From positions 372,001-436,000 of the forward strand of contig NZ_VOHA01000005.1 of assembly GCF_007859315.1 (NCBI RefSeq): 64,000 nucleotides of DNA, given 5' to 3'. Position 1 is the stretch's first letter; each line of letters begins with the position of its first letter. Source of the DNA: Reyranella sp. CPCC 100927 (GTDB lineage: Bacteria; Pseudomonadota; Alphaproteobacteria; Reyranellales; Reyranellaceae). Below the pieces are notes generated by a model. That model saw only the letters and a list, made by a program, of their open reading frames with translations. It made no database searches and had not been told where the DNA came from. The position numbers and the translations under genes are program-made. Shown piece by piece: positions 1 through 8,594 of this stretch.

Positions 1-711
1 CGCAAGAGCTTCGGCGCGGTCGAGGTGCTCAAGGGCATCGACTTCCGTCTGCGCGAGCGCGAACTGGCGTTCATCATCGGACCGTCGGGCTCGGGCAAGA
101 GCACGTTCCTGCGCTGCTGCAATCGCCTGGAGGAACCCAGCAGCGGCGCCATCCGCGTCGACGGCACCGATATCCTGGCGCACGGCGTCGACATCAACGC
201 AGTGCGCCGGCGGATCGGCATGGTGTTCCAGTCCTTCAATCTCTATCCGCACATGACAGCCTTGGGTAACGTGACGCTGGCGTTGCGACTGGCGTCGCGT
301 AAATCCAAGGCTGAAGCCACGGATATCGGACAGGCGGCGCTGGCGCGGGTCGGTCTTGCGGAAAAGGCGCACGCCTATCCGGGCGAGCTCAGCGGCGGCC
401 AGCAGCAGCGCGTCGCTATCGCACGGGCCCTGGCCCTGGAACCCAAGATCGTGCTGTTCGATGAGCCGACCAGTGCGCTCGACCCGGAACTGGTGGGATC
501 CGTGCTGCAGGTCATGCGCGACCTGCGCGAGGCCGGCATGACGATGCTGGTGGTCAGCCACGAACTGCAGTTCGCGCGTGCAGCGGCCGATCGCGTCGTC
601 TTCATGGAAGATGGCGTGATCGTCGAGCAAGGGCCGCCGGCGCAGATCTTCGGCGACCCGCAGCAGGCCCGTACGCGGGCGTTCGTGGCGCGCATCGACG
701 GACATCGGTGA
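1..711 (+). CDS. Polar amino acid ABC transporter ATP-binding protein (5' partial)
   Basis: This is the ATPase of a polar amino acid (PAAT, GlnQ/HisP-type) importer. It powers uptake through the two permeases that follow. The frame is open from base 1, so the start lies outside the window; 236 residues are visible. The Walker A (GPSGSGKST), Q-loop (VFQSFNLYPH), signature (LSGGQQQR), Walker B with D-loop (LFDEPTSALDPE) and switch histidine (VVSHE) are all present, so it should be active. A palindromic repeat at 721-820 separates it from the permeases. No substrate-binding protein of this system is in the window; it may lie to the left. Confidence 0.95.
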   Translation, partial: RKSFGAVEVLKGIDFRLRERELAFIIGPSGSGKSTFLRCCNRLEEPSSGAIRVDGTDILAHGVDINAVRRRIGMVFQSFNLYPHMTALGNVTLALRLASRKSKAEATDIGQAALARVGLAEKAHAYPGELSGGQQQRVAIARALALEPKIVLFDEPTSALDPELVGSVLQVMRDLREAGMTMLVVSHELQFARAAADRVVFMEDGVIVEQGPPAQIFGDPQQARTRAFVARIDGHR

Positions 712-720
712 TGTTTCTTG

Positions 721-820
721 GGACTGCGGGCGTCCACGCCCGCAGTCGCCCGAAGCGTGAGCGAAGGGCGACCTCATGTTCGGCGCTCCGCGCCGATGCG
801 GGCGTGGACGCCCGCGGTCC
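721..820. repeat. Composite inverted repeat, family A copy 1
   Basis: The outer arms 721-743 and 798-820 are inverted copies with one mismatch in 23 bases. The left part is itself a hairpin: arms 722-733 and 736-747 pair perfectly (12 bp) around a 2-base loop, core GCGGGCGT/ACGCCCGC. The element lies between the ATPase and the first permease of one transporter, so it could form a strong RNA structure inside the mRNA. Related copies are at 4142, 27612 and 44097. There is no T-run, so it is not a classic intrinsic terminator. Confidence 0.85.
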
Positions 821-836
821 GAAATAGGATGAGTCC

Positions 837-1541
837 ATGGATCGCTTCCTCTTTACGTTTTTCAACGGCGAGGTGATGTGGGAGTACCTGCCCAAGATCC
901 TCTCGGGCATGTGGGTCACGACTTATCTCGCCGCTTTCGTCATCGTCACCGGTCTCGCGTTGGGCCTGCTGCTGGCCCTATTGCGCTCTATCCTGTCACA
1001 AACGATGCCGGCGCCGTTGTCGTGGCTGGCCGAGGCCGTGCGGCTGCTGATCATCTTCTTCGTGGACCTGATGCGCTCGGTGCCGCCGCTGGTCCTGATC
1101 GTGCTGTTCTTCTACGGCCTGCCGGCCTTGGGCCTCGACATTGCCGGCCTGGGCGCAACCTGGTTGGCGCTGTCGCTGGTGCTGGCAGCGTTCGCCGAGG
1201 AGATCTACTGGGCGGGCTTGGTCGCCGTCGCCAAGGGACAATGGGAAGCCGCGCGCTCGACCGGGCTGGGATTCCTCCAGACCCTGCTCTACGTGATCCT
1301 GCCGCAGGCGATCCGGTTGACCATACCCCCGCTCACCAACCGCACCATCGCCATCACCAAGGGTACGGCGCTGGGTCAGGTCGTGGCGGTGCAGGAGATC
1401 CTGTATCAGGCCTATAGCGGCCTTTCGTTTTCGTCCAATCCCTCGCCGCTGACCCTGGGCGCACTCGCCTATCTCGCGCTGTTCCTGCCCGTGGTTGTCG
1501 TCGGGCGCTGGATCGAGACGCGCTTCGCGTGGCGTCGGTGA
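837..1541 (+). CDS. Amino acid ABC transporter permease (HisM/GlnP type), first subunit
   Basis: This is an inner-membrane subunit of the PAAT importer begun at the left edge. At 234 residues it has the usual family length, with several hydrophobic segments, starting near residues 20-45. The EAA cytoplasmic loop, which docks onto the ATPase, is visible as GQWEAARSTGLGF followed by LPQAIR. The ATG at 837 follows a weak purine stretch (aataggatgag). The next permease begins 10 bases after its stop, so the two are clearly co-transcribed. The substrate cannot be read from the sequence; the racemase downstream hints at an amino acid or hydantoin-related compound. Confidence 0.93.
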   Translation: MDRFLFTFFNGEVMWEYLPKILSGMWVTTYLAAFVIVTGLALGLLLALLRSILSQTMPAPLSWLAEAVRLLIIFFVDLMRSVPPLVLIVLFFYGLPALGLDIAGLGATWLALSLVLAAFAEEIYWAGLVAVAKGQWEAARSTGLGFLQTLLYVILPQAIRLTIPPLTNRTIAITKGTALGQVVAVQEILYQAYSGLSFSSNPSPLTLGALAYLALFLPVVVVGRWIETRFAWRR

Positions 1542-1551
1542 GGGCCACGCC

Positions 1552-2223
1552 ATGAGCGACATCATCGCGCTGTTCTTCAATGCCGAGATCATGGCGAAAA
1601 CGGCCGGCTTCCTGCTCGACGGCCTGTGGATGACCCTGCTGCTGTGCCTTGTCGTGATCCCGGTTGGTGCGCTGGGCGGCCTGGCGGTGGCGGTGCTGGC
1701 GGCGTTGAACCGGCGCTGGCTCAACATCATGCTGGTGATCTACGTCGACGTCTTTCGCGCCCTGCCGCCGCTGGTGCTGCTGATCTTCGTCTACAATGTG
1801 CCGCCCTTCGCCGGGTACCGCATCTCCGAGTTCGAGGCAGTCGTCGTTGCCTTCCTGCTCAACACCTCGAGCTATTACGGTGAGATCTTCCGCGCCGGCA
1901 TCGAGAGCGTCGGCCGCGGCCAGCGCGAGGCGGCGCGATCGACCGGCCTGGGCTGGTGGCAGACCATGGCCTGGGTGGTATTGCCGCAGGCAGTGCGCAA
2001 CGTCCTGCCGGACCTGGTCAGCAACACGCTGGAGGTCGCCAAGCTGACGTCGATCGCCAGCGTCATCGCGCTTCATGAACTGATGTTCGCGGCCCGCTCG
2101 GCGCAGCAGGCGACCTTCAACTACTCGCCGCTGATCCTCGCCACCGTGATCTATTTCGTGCTGCTGTGGCCAGTGGTACGCTTGCTGAGCCGTCTGGAGC
2201 ACCGCAAGATCGCAGCGCGCTAG
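1552..2223 (+). CDS. Amino acid ABC transporter permease (HisM/GlnP type), second subunit
   Basis: This is the second membrane subunit of the same PAAT importer, 223 residues, presumably pairing with the preceding permease as a heterodimer. The EAA loop reads GQREAARSTGLGW followed by LPQAVRNVLP. The ATG at 1552 (MSDIIALFF) is preferred over an upstream in-frame start at 1495, because it follows gtgaggg and removes an overlap with the previous gene. The racemase gene starts 14 bases after its stop and shares the transcript. Confidence 0.93.
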   Translation: MSDIIALFFNAEIMAKTAGFLLDGLWMTLLLCLVVIPVGALGGLAVAVLAALNRRWLNIMLVIYVDVFRALPPLVLLIFVYNVPPFAGYRISEFEAVVVAFLLNTSSYYGEIFRAGIESVGRGQREAARSTGLGWWQTMAWVVLPQAVRNVLPDLVSNTLEVAKLTSIASVIALHELMFAARSAQQATFNYSPLILATVIYFVLLWPVVRLLSRLEHRKIAAR

Positions 2224-2237
2224 CGCAGGAGTTTCGC

Positions 2238-2903
2238 ATGTCCGAGCGTATCCTGGTGATCAACCCGAACTCGACCGAGGCCTGCACCCAGGGCATCGAC
2301 GAGGCCATGGCGCCGCTGCGCATGGCGGGTGGGCCGCAAATCGAGTGCATGACGCTGAAGGAAGGGCCAGCCGGTGTGCAGAGCCAGGCCGATGTCGAGC
2401 GTGTCGTCCAGCCGCTGGCACGCACGGTGGCGGCGCGTGACAACGACTGCAGCGCTTTCGTGATCGCCTGCTTCAGCGACCCCGGCCTGCATGCCTGCCG
2501 CGAAGCGACACGCAAGCCGGTGCTGGGCATCGCCGAGAGCGGCATCCTCACGGCGCTCACCCTGGGCCAGCGCTTCGGGGTGATCTCCATCCTCAAGACG
2601 TCGATCCCGCGCCACCTGCGCTACATCGGCCAGATGGGCATGCAGGCCCGCTTTGCCGGGGACCGCGCCGTCGGGCTGGGTGTCGTGGAGCTGACCGACG
2701 AGGCCCGCACGCTGTCGCGCATGATCGATGCCGGAACCGAGCTGCGCGACAAGGATGGCGCGGATGTCCTGGTCATGGGCTGCGCCGGCATGGCCCGGTA
2801 CCGCGATCGCCTGCAGCAGGCCATCGGCGTGCCCGTCGTCGAGCCGACCCAGGCGGCCGTTGCCATGGCCGTGGGCCAGGCGCGGCTGAAATGGGCGGCG
2901 TGA
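2238..2903 (+). CDS. Aspartate/glutamate/hydantoin racemase family protein
   Basis: This 221-residue cytoplasmic enzyme belongs to the two-cysteine, cofactor-independent Asp/Glu/hydantoin racemase superfamily. The N-terminus ILVINPNS is typical of the hydantoin racemase (HyuE) and maleate isomerase branch. The expected catalytic cysteines sit in FVIACFSDPG and LVMGCAGM. The ATG at 2238 has a good ribosome site (gcaggag). It directly follows an amino-acid transporter, and a dihydropyrimidinase gene lies nearby on the other strand at 4940. Hydantoin or allantoin racemisation is therefore plausible, but amino-acid racemase is not excluded. Confidence 0.85.
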   Translation: MSERILVINPNSTEACTQGIDEAMAPLRMAGGPQIECMTLKEGPAGVQSQADVERVVQPLARTVAARDNDCSAFVIACFSDPGLHACREATRKPVLGIAESGILTALTLGQRFGVISILKTSIPRHLRYIGQMGMQARFAGDRAVGLGVVELTDEARTLSRMIDAGTELRDKDGADVLVMGCAGMARYRDRLQQAIGVPVVEPTQAAVAMAVGQARLKWAA

Positions 2904-4111
2904 CGGTATCACGTCGGACGCTTCTCGCCGCGGCGGGCACCGGCGGGCTGATGGTTGGCGGTAGTCGTACCCTGCGCGCTCAGACCGGACCGACCATGGG
3001 CGCCGCGCTCTATCAGCGTGTCGCGGGCTACAGCCAGTGGCCGCACCATCGCACCGGCACGCCGGAAGGCAAGGACACGGTCGACTGGTTCGAGGCCCAG
3101 CTCAGGGAGCTTGGCGCTGCGACCAGCCGCTGGTCCTATGCCTATGACCGCTATGACTGGCGCGTGTCGGTCACGGCCGACGGACGACCCGTCGACGCCC
3201 TGCCGCTGTACTACGAGGGTGTCGGCGAGCTGGCGACCGATGCACCGTTCGTGCGGCCCGTCACGCTGGCCAACAACTTCGATACGTCGGACCTCGAGCA
3301 GGCCCTCGCCGAAGCGAAGGACAGCGATCTTCGGCTGGCCGTGTTCCTGACCTTCGGCCGCTTTGGCAATCTGCCGCCGCGACCGGCGCTGATCGGCGTC
3401 AATGTCGATCCTGACAAGCCCAAGTCCGGTCTCCCCACGGTGCTGGTGTCGGGCGTCCATCTCGATGCCATGGCCAGTGGCGCGGTGACGGCCGCCGTCA
3501 GCGCCCAGCGCGTCGCCGACCGGGCCGCGAACGTATTCGGCCGGCTCGGCACGGGCGATGGCGCCCCCCTGGTGATCACCACACCGCTCACCGGCTGGTT
3601 CACCTGCGCTGGCGAACGGGGCACCGGTATCGCGGTCGCCCTCGAGCTCGCCCGGTCCTTCGCGGCGGAGATGCCGGTGGCCGTCATTGCCACGACCGGC
3701 CATGAGCTGGAAAACTACGGCATCCGTCAGCAGCTCAAGGCAGGTCTTGGCTTCGCGCCGCGGGCGGTGATCCATATCGGCGCCTCGCTGGCCGCGGGCT
3801 GGTTCGCACCGGGCTCGGGCGCCCTGCAGCTCTTCCCCGGACGGTTGGCGGCGGCCAACCGTCCAATCGACGGCGATTCACCCTTGGCGACAGCGTTCAA
3901 GGCCGGCGCCTTCCAGCCGGCGCCACGCTTCTTCGGCGAGGCGAAGGAATGGGCGGCGCATCTGCCCGAGACCACGCCCCTGCTCTCGTTCGCCGGCAGC
4001 TTTCCGCTGTTTCACACGCCGCAGGACACACCCGAAGCCGCTACGTCACCGGCGTTGCTGCAGACCGTGTTCAGCGCCGTGCGCGATGCGGCGAAAGCGG
4101 TGCTGGGATGA
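2891..4111 (+). CDS. Tat-exported M28-peptidase-like protein, possibly non-catalytic
   Basis: This is a 406-residue exported protein. The N-terminus carries a twin-arginine signal (SRRTLLAAAGTGG, then a hydrophobic stretch ending near LRAQT), so the folded protein should reach the periplasm. The mature part resembles zinc aminopeptidases of family M28 (a GHELENYG segment for the catalytic Glu, a late FHTPQDTP histidine). However, the region expected to hold the first metal ligands reads TPLTGWFTCAGERGTG and lacks the usual His/Asp. It may be inactive or repurposed. The start overlaps the racemase end by 13 bases; GTG at 2900 is an alternative start. Confidence 0.6.
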   Translation: MGGVTVSRRTLLAAAGTGGLMVGGSRTLRAQTGPTMGAALYQRVAGYSQWPHHRTGTPEGKDTVDWFEAQLRELGAATSRWSYAYDRYDWRVSVTADGRPVDALPLYYEGVGELATDAPFVRPVTLANNFDTSDLEQALAEAKDSDLRLAVFLTFGRFGNLPPRPALIGVNVDPDKPKSGLPTVLVSGVHLDAMASGAVTAAVSAQRVADRAANVFGRLGTGDGAPLVITTPLTGWFTCAGERGTGIAVALELARSFAAEMPVAVIATTGHELENYGIRQQLKAGLGFAPRAVIHIGASLAAGWFAPGSGALQLFPGRLAAANRPIDGDSPLATAFKAGAFQPAPRFFGEAKEWAAHLPETTPLLSFAGSFPLFHTPQDTPEAATSPALLQTVFSAVRDAAKAVLG

Positions 4112-4141
4112 CCCTCTCCGCCCACGCAGTAGCTTAGTGAG

Positions 4142-4222
4142 TTCCTGGGAGCGCGGGCGTCCCGCCCGCTCATGCCTTGGCGCTGCGCGACAATGCGGGC
4201 GGGACGCCCGCGCTCCCAGGAA
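4142..4222. repeat. Perfect inverted repeat, family A copy 2
   Basis: Arms 4142-4169 and 4195-4222 are exact reverse complements over 28 bases with a 25-base spacer; the core is GCGCGGGCGTCCCGCCCGC. It sits between two convergent genes (stops at 4111 on + and 4267 on -), where either transcript would fold it. That suits a bidirectional terminator-like role, although there is no T-run. It belongs to the same family as 721-820, 27612-27691 and 44097-44202. Confidence 0.9.
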
Positions 4223-4266
4223 TGATCGTGTGAAATTCGGCAGCCGTGTAGCGGGCGGAAAGGGTT

Positions 4267-4881
4267 TCAGGACTTCGGTCCTTCCGCCGGGGGAAAGACG
4301 ATGCGGTCGTCGGTGCGGCAGTAGCGATCGGCGAACATGCGGCCGACAGGGTGATATTTGTCGGTGTAGACCCGCATCGCCTTGGGGTCCCACAATTCAT
4401 CGCGCACGTGGAAGCGCAGGCCCTCACCGATCACCAGTTGGCGGTCATCCTTGACGTTGATCACCTGCCAGGTGCGGCACTCCATGGCCCACGGCGCCTG
4501 CGCGATCCGCGGCGGCGCCACGTCCACCGAGGGCGCCAGGCTGAGGCCGAGGTAGTTCGGCTCGCCGATCTCAGGTGGGAAGTCGCCACTCGACTGATGC
4601 ATCTTCTCGGCCAGCGGCTCGTCAGTCAGGTTGACGACGAACTGCCCGCTCCGCTCGATGTTGATCCAGGTGTCCTTGATGCGCCCGTCGGGCCGCCGGT
4701 TGATCGCAAACATGATCAACGGCGGATCCTCGGCAAATGCATTGAAAAAACTGAAGGGCGCCGCATTCACCACGCCGGTCGGCCCGAGCGTCGTCACCCA
4801 CGCGATCGGACGCGGCAGGATGAAGGAAATGAGCAGCTTGTAGCGATCGTGATGACTGACTTCGGATGCAGCGTATTGCAT
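4267..4881 (-). CDS. Flavin reductase family protein (FMN-binding split barrel)
   Basis: This 204-residue cytoplasmic protein belongs to the DIM6/NTAB flavin-reductase-like family, which binds FMN and often supplies reduced flavin to a partner monooxygenase. The N-terminal pattern RPIAWVTT followed by NAAPFSFFNAF, then DPPLIMFAI and an FVVNL segment, is typical of the split barrel. It is the last gene of a three-gene minus-strand unit (lyase, dihydropyrimidinase, this gene), 58 bases after the hydantoinase stop. No partner monooxygenase is nearby, so its redox partner is unknown. Confidence 0.87.
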   Translation of the reverse strand: MQYAASEVSHHDRYKLLISFILPRPIAWVTTLGPTGVVNAAPFSFFNAFAEDPPLIMFAINRRPDGRIKDTWINIERSGQFVVNLTDEPLAEKMHQSSGDFPPEIGEPNYLGLSLAPSVDVAPPRIAQAPWAMECRTWQVINVKDDRQLVIGEGLRFHVRDELWDPKAMRVYTDKYHPVGRMFADRYCRTDDRIVFPPAEGPKS

Positions 4882-4939
4882 GGGAGACCCGGCACCAGGG
4901 TGATGGAAAGTGCCGGGACTATACCCGTCCAGCGGGCTT

Positions 4940-6406
4940 TTAGAACAGCGGCCGCGCGCCGAACCCTGCCATCTTGATCATTTCCGGCGCCGGCTTACCC
5001 AAGGGACGCGACGCATCGGGCGACTCGCAGCGCAGGAACTGGCCGCTGCCCTTCTCGGCGTTGAGCGTGCCGTTCTCGACGACGACGCGACCACGGCTGA
5101 TGACGGTGGTTGGCCAGCCGGTGATCTGGCGGCCTTCGTAGGGGCTGTAGCCGACATTGTCATGCAGGTCGGCCCAGCGCACGGTGACCTGGCGATCGGG
5201 ATCCCAGATCGCCAGATCGGCATCGCTGCCGACGGCGATAGTGCCCTTGCGCGGATAGAGGCCGTAGAGCTTGGCATGGTTGGTCGCCGCCAGCGCCACG
5301 AAGCGGTGCAGATCGATGCGGCCCTTCTGGACCCCTTCGGAAAACAGCAGCGGCAACCGCAACTCCAGGCCTGGAACACCGTTGGCCATCTCCTTGAAGG
5401 TCGTCTTGAGGCCCTTGGGGATCTTGCCGCCCTCGTTGAATTGATAGGGTGCATGATCGGACGAGAAGACGTCGAACGTGCCGTCCTTCAACCCGGACCA
5501 CACGGCCTCCTGTGCCGCCGAATCGCGCGGCGGCGGGCTGCAGCACCACATGGCGCCCTGTACGTCGGGCTTGTCGAGGTCATCGGCGGTGAGCGCGATA
5601 TACTGCGGACAGGTCTCGGCGAAGATCTTGAGACCCTTGGCGCGGGCCTGGCGGACGGTGTCGATCGCCTCGATTTCCGACATGTGCACGATCAGCATCG
5701 GCGCATCAACCAGCCGGGCCAGCGCAATAGCCCGGTTGGTGGCCTCCGCTTCGGCGACACGGGCGTGAGCAATGGCGTGATACCGCGGCGCCACGTGCCC
5801 CTGCTCGACCAGATGGTGCGCCAGCCACTGGATCATGTCGTGGTTCTCGGCGTGCACCATCACCAGCGCGCCTTCGCGACGCGCCAGCGCCAGGATGTCG
5901 AGCAGCTGATAGTCGCTGACCTTCAGGGCCTCGTAGGTCATGTAGATCTTGAACGACGTGTAGCCATCGCGAATCAGCGCCGGCAGTTCCTGGCCCAGCA
6001 CCTGCTCCGTCGGATCGGAAACGATCAGGTGGAAGGCGTAATCGATGACGGCCTTGGGCGTCGCGGCGGCGTGATAGTCCTGCACCACGGTGCGCAGCGA
6101 CATGCCGCGGTGCTGGGCGGCAAACGGAATGATCGTCGTGGTGCCGCCGAACGCCGCCGACACGGTACCGCTGTGAAAATCGTCGGCGCACATGATACCC
6201 ATACCCGAGCGCTGCTCGACATGAACGTGACTATCGACCCCGCCCGGCAGGACGAACTTACCCGCAGCGTCGATCTCGCGCGCGCCATCCCCGCCGATGT
6301 TGCCCAGCGCTGATATGATGCCGTCCTTGATGGCGATGTCGCCTTCCAGGGCGCGGTCGGCGGTGACGATGCGGGCGTTGCGGATGGCAAGATCGAAAGT
6401 TGGCAC
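4940..6406 (-). CDS. Dihydropyrimidinase / D-hydantoinase
   Basis: This 488-residue amidohydrolase opens cyclic ureides (dihydropyrimidines, hydantoins) to N-carbamoyl amino acids. The binuclear metal site is complete: HVH (His60, His62) in VDSHVHVEQ, the carbamylated lysine Lys153 in SFKIYMTY, His185 in VMVHAENH, His241 in LIVHMSEIEA and Asp317 in SSDHAPY. The length is normal for the family. It lies 24 bases after the lyase gene in one minus-strand operon and faces the hydantoin-racemase-like gene at 2238. No N-carbamoylase is visible, so the pathway is incomplete within this window. Confidence 0.93.
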   Translation of the reverse strand: MPTFDLAIRNARIVTADRALEGDIAIKDGIISALGNIGGDGAREIDAAGKFVLPGGVDSHVHVEQRSGMGIMCADDFHSGTVSAAFGGTTTIIPFAAQHRGMSLRTVVQDYHAAATPKAVIDYAFHLIVSDPTEQVLGQELPALIRDGYTSFKIYMTYEALKVSDYQLLDILALARREGALVMVHAENHDMIQWLAHHLVEQGHVAPRYHAIAHARVAEAEATNRAIALARLVDAPMLIVHMSEIEAIDTVRQARAKGLKIFAETCPQYIALTADDLDKPDVQGAMWCCSPPPRDSAAQEAVWSGLKDGTFDVFSSDHAPYQFNEGGKIPKGLKTTFKEMANGVPGLELRLPLLFSEGVQKGRIDLHRFVALAATNHAKLYGLYPRKGTIAVGSDADLAIWDPDRQVTVRWADLHDNVGYSPYEGRQITGWPTTVISRGRVVVENGTLNAEKGSGQFLRCESPDASRPLGKPAPEMIKMAGFGARPLF

Positions 6407-6430
6407 GTGCTACTCCGGGCGAAGGGGCTG

Positions 6431-7390
6431 TCACTCTGCTGCCAGCGGCGAGGAACGACCGGCCGCAGCCAGCCGCCGCTCGAGCCGGCGAATGAGGTTG
6501 TCGAGTTCGGCGAGATCCGTCGCTCCCAGCGATGACCCGGGAGAACGCTGCCGTGCGCTGCGGATCGCGCCGCGACGGCGCAGGACTTCCTTGCGCAGGG
6601 CCAGCCCGATGCCGGGCTGCTGCTCATGACGCACCAGCGGCAGGTAGAGGTCGTACAGGTCCTCTGCCTCTTCTGCCTTGCCGCCGGCGAACAGCGCATA
6701 GACCTGTGCCAGCATCTCGGGCCAGGCGAAGCCGGTCATGGCACCGTCCGCACCGCGTCTCAGTTCCTGTACGTAGTACAGCCCGCCATTACCCACCAGA
6801 ATGGACACACGGCGACGTCCGGGGCGCTTTTCGTCTTCACGGATGCGCGTGATCTTGCTCAGACCGGGACAATCCTCGTGCTTGAGCATCACAAGCTGGG
6901 AAAAATCATCGACCAGCCGATTGAACACGGGCACCGGCAGGAAGACCGACGTCGATTGTGGATAGTCCTGGAAGACGACCGGCACATCCGGGCCCAGTGC
7001 GGCAAAGACCTGGGCATAATAGGTGTAGAGCCCATCGTCACCCTTGAGGCCCGGGGTCGGTGCCACCATCACGCCGGCAGCGCCTGCGTTCATCACCTCG
7101 TGCGACAGGCGGCGCAGGTTGTCGATACCGGCATGGCTCACGCCGACGATCACCTGCCGGTCGCCGGCGCGCGCGATGACGCGCCGCACAACGGTCAACG
7201 ACTCATCGGCTGACAGCTTGTGGGCTTCCCCCATCATTCCCAGCAGCGTGAAGCCGTTTACACCGCTGCGAATGTAGAAATCGGTCAGGCTGTCGATGCT
7301 GTCGGTGTCGAGAGCACCGCTGTCGGTGAACGGCGTTGCGGCGATGATGAACACGCCCTTGGCGGACTCATCGAGGCGCTTGGCAGACAT
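6431..7390 (-). CDS. Dihydrodipicolinate synthase family (DapA-like) lyase/aldolase
   Basis: This 319-residue TIM-barrel enzyme of the DapA/N-acetylneuraminate-lyase family uses a lysine Schiff base on pyruvate-like substrates. The expected residues are visible: a GMMGE loop near residue 51 (GTTGE in DapA), Tyr143 in QDYPQS and the candidate Schiff-base Lys170 in VMLKHED. The ATG at 7390 (MSAKRLDES) has a caggag ribosome site, which rejects the longer in-frame start at 7504. It leads the operon with dihydropyrimidinase and flavin reductase, so a catabolic role is more likely than lysine synthesis. Confidence 0.85.
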   Translation of the reverse strand: MSAKRLDESAKGVFIIAATPFTDSGALDTDSIDSLTDFYIRSGVNGFTLLGMMGEAHKLSADESLTVVRRVIARAGDRQVIVGVSHAGIDNLRRLSHEVMNAGAAGVMVAPTPGLKGDDGLYTYYAQVFAALGPDVPVVFQDYPQSTSVFLPVPVFNRLVDDFSQLVMLKHEDCPGLSKITRIREDEKRPGRRRVSILVGNGGLYYVQELRRGADGAMTGFAWPEMLAQVYALFAGGKAEEAEDLYDLYLPLVRHEQQPGIGLALRKEVLRRRGAIRSARQRSPGSSLGATDLAELDNLIRRLERRLAAAGRSSPLAAE

Positions 7391-7655
7391 CGGGAACTCC
7401 TGCGTGATCGTCGCGATCATGCCATTCACCCTCGGCGGCGGGAAGCTGTCGTGTGCCATTAAATGGAACGGCGAGACGCTTCCGACGGGAAATCGCGCGT
7501 CCACTCACCATAAAGCCCGCGGGTTGTGCGCGATGGCGCGCAACTGAACAGCAGCAATGCATCGCAAAGCTCTTGCTATAGCCAACACGCTCGCGCCACA
7601 CTCCGGCGCTTCTGACGGTCCGCAAAGTAACGACTATCGCGGGACGGTGGATGAC

Positions 7656-8594
7656 GTGTTCACGCTGATCGTGCAACGGTTGATCATTTCCATACCCGTG
7701 CTTCTGGGTGTGTTGCTGATCGGCTTCCTCCTTCTTCAGGTCGTGCCGACTGACCCGGCGATCATTCTCGCCGGGCCGACCGCGAGTCAGGCTGAAGTTG
7801 CCGCAATTCGCGAGCAGCTCGGCCTCGACCGGCCGTTGTGGGAACAGTTCGCTCTCTACCTCGGACGCGTCCTGCAGTTCGACCTCGGACGCTCGATGAT
7901 TTCCAACCGTCCGGTCCTGGATGAGCTGGAGTCGACTCTCGGCCCCACGTTTGAGCTGATGCTGGCGTGCCTGATCTGGGCCATCCCCGTCGGCATTGCG
8001 CTCGGCACCCAGGCGGCGCGCCGGCGCGGCCAGTGGACGGACCGCTTGATCATGGCGTTTTCGGTTGCCGGCGTATCCATGCCGATCTTCGTCGTCGGCC
8101 TGCTGCTGATCCAGTACGTGGGCGGCGCCGGCTTGCTGCCTTTCCAGGGCCGCGGCGGCCCACTCTGGACCAGCAGCGGCCTGCTGCACATCGTTCTGCC
8201 GTCACTGACATTGGGTGCCGTCTTCATCGGTCCAGTGGCGCGCATGACGCGCACATCGGTCCTTGAAACGCTGGGTGCGGACTACGTCCGCACGGCGCGC
8301 GCCAAGGGCGCCTCCGAGCGGCAGGTCGTGCTGCACCATGCCCTGCGCAACGCCTTGATCCCGGTCGTCACGTTGATCGGATTGCAGATCGGCTTCCTCT
8401 TGGGCGGCGCCGTGGTGACCGAGACCATGTTTTCCTGGCCCGGTGTCGGCCGCATGGCCGTGGGCGCCATCTCCTCCAGCGACTTTCCGGTCGCCCAGGG
8501 TGCCATCATGGTGCTCGCGGTCTCATTCATCGCCATCAATCTCGTGATCGACGTGTTCTACGGCTATCTCGACCCGAGGATCGGCCAACGATGA
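7656..8594 (+). CDS. Dipeptide/oligopeptide-type ABC transporter permease (DppB-like)
   Basis: This is inner-membrane subunit B of a peptide/opine/nickel-type importer, about 312 residues, with an N-terminal membrane segment (LIISIPVLLGVLLIGFLLL) followed by the conserved VVPTDPA. The binding-protein-dependent signature appears as DYVRTARAKGASERQVVLHHALRNAL. The start is uncertain: GTG at 7656 gives the typical N-terminus and follows ggtgg, while GTG 7647 and ATG 7557 are in frame upstream. It opens a six-gene operon (7656-14707) and overlaps the next permease by 4 bases. Confidence 0.92.
   Translation: MFTLIVQRLIISIPVLLGVLLIGFLLLQVVPTDPAIILAGPTASQAEVAAIREQLGLDRPLWEQFALYLGRVLQFDLGRSMISNRPVLDELESTLGPTFELMLACLIWAIPVGIALGTQAARRRGQWTDRLIMAFSVAGVSMPIFVVGLLLIQYVGGAGLLPFQGRGGPLWTSSGLLHIVLPSLTLGAVFIGPVARMTRTSVLETLGADYVRTARAKGASERQVVLHHALRNALIPVVTLIGLQIGFLLGGAVVTETMFSWPGVGRMAVGAISSSDFPVAQGAIMVLAVSFIAINLVIDVFYGYLDPRIGQR

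Noticed and set aside
4140-4225. Family A and C repeats as classic rho-independent terminators
   Set aside because: The stems are strong but no T-run follows on either strand, so they are listed as repeats with possible terminator-like effects.
4086-4454. Open frame across the 4142 repeat giving a GRDARAPR-rich peptide
   Set aside because: It is a translation of the palindromic repeat and the antisense of a flavin reductase gene, with no ribosome site or family match.
4910-6313. Long plus-strand open frame of 467 codons opposite the dihydropyrimidinase
   Set aside because: It is the GC-rich antisense shadow of a gene with a complete catalytic motif set; it has no recognisable domain.
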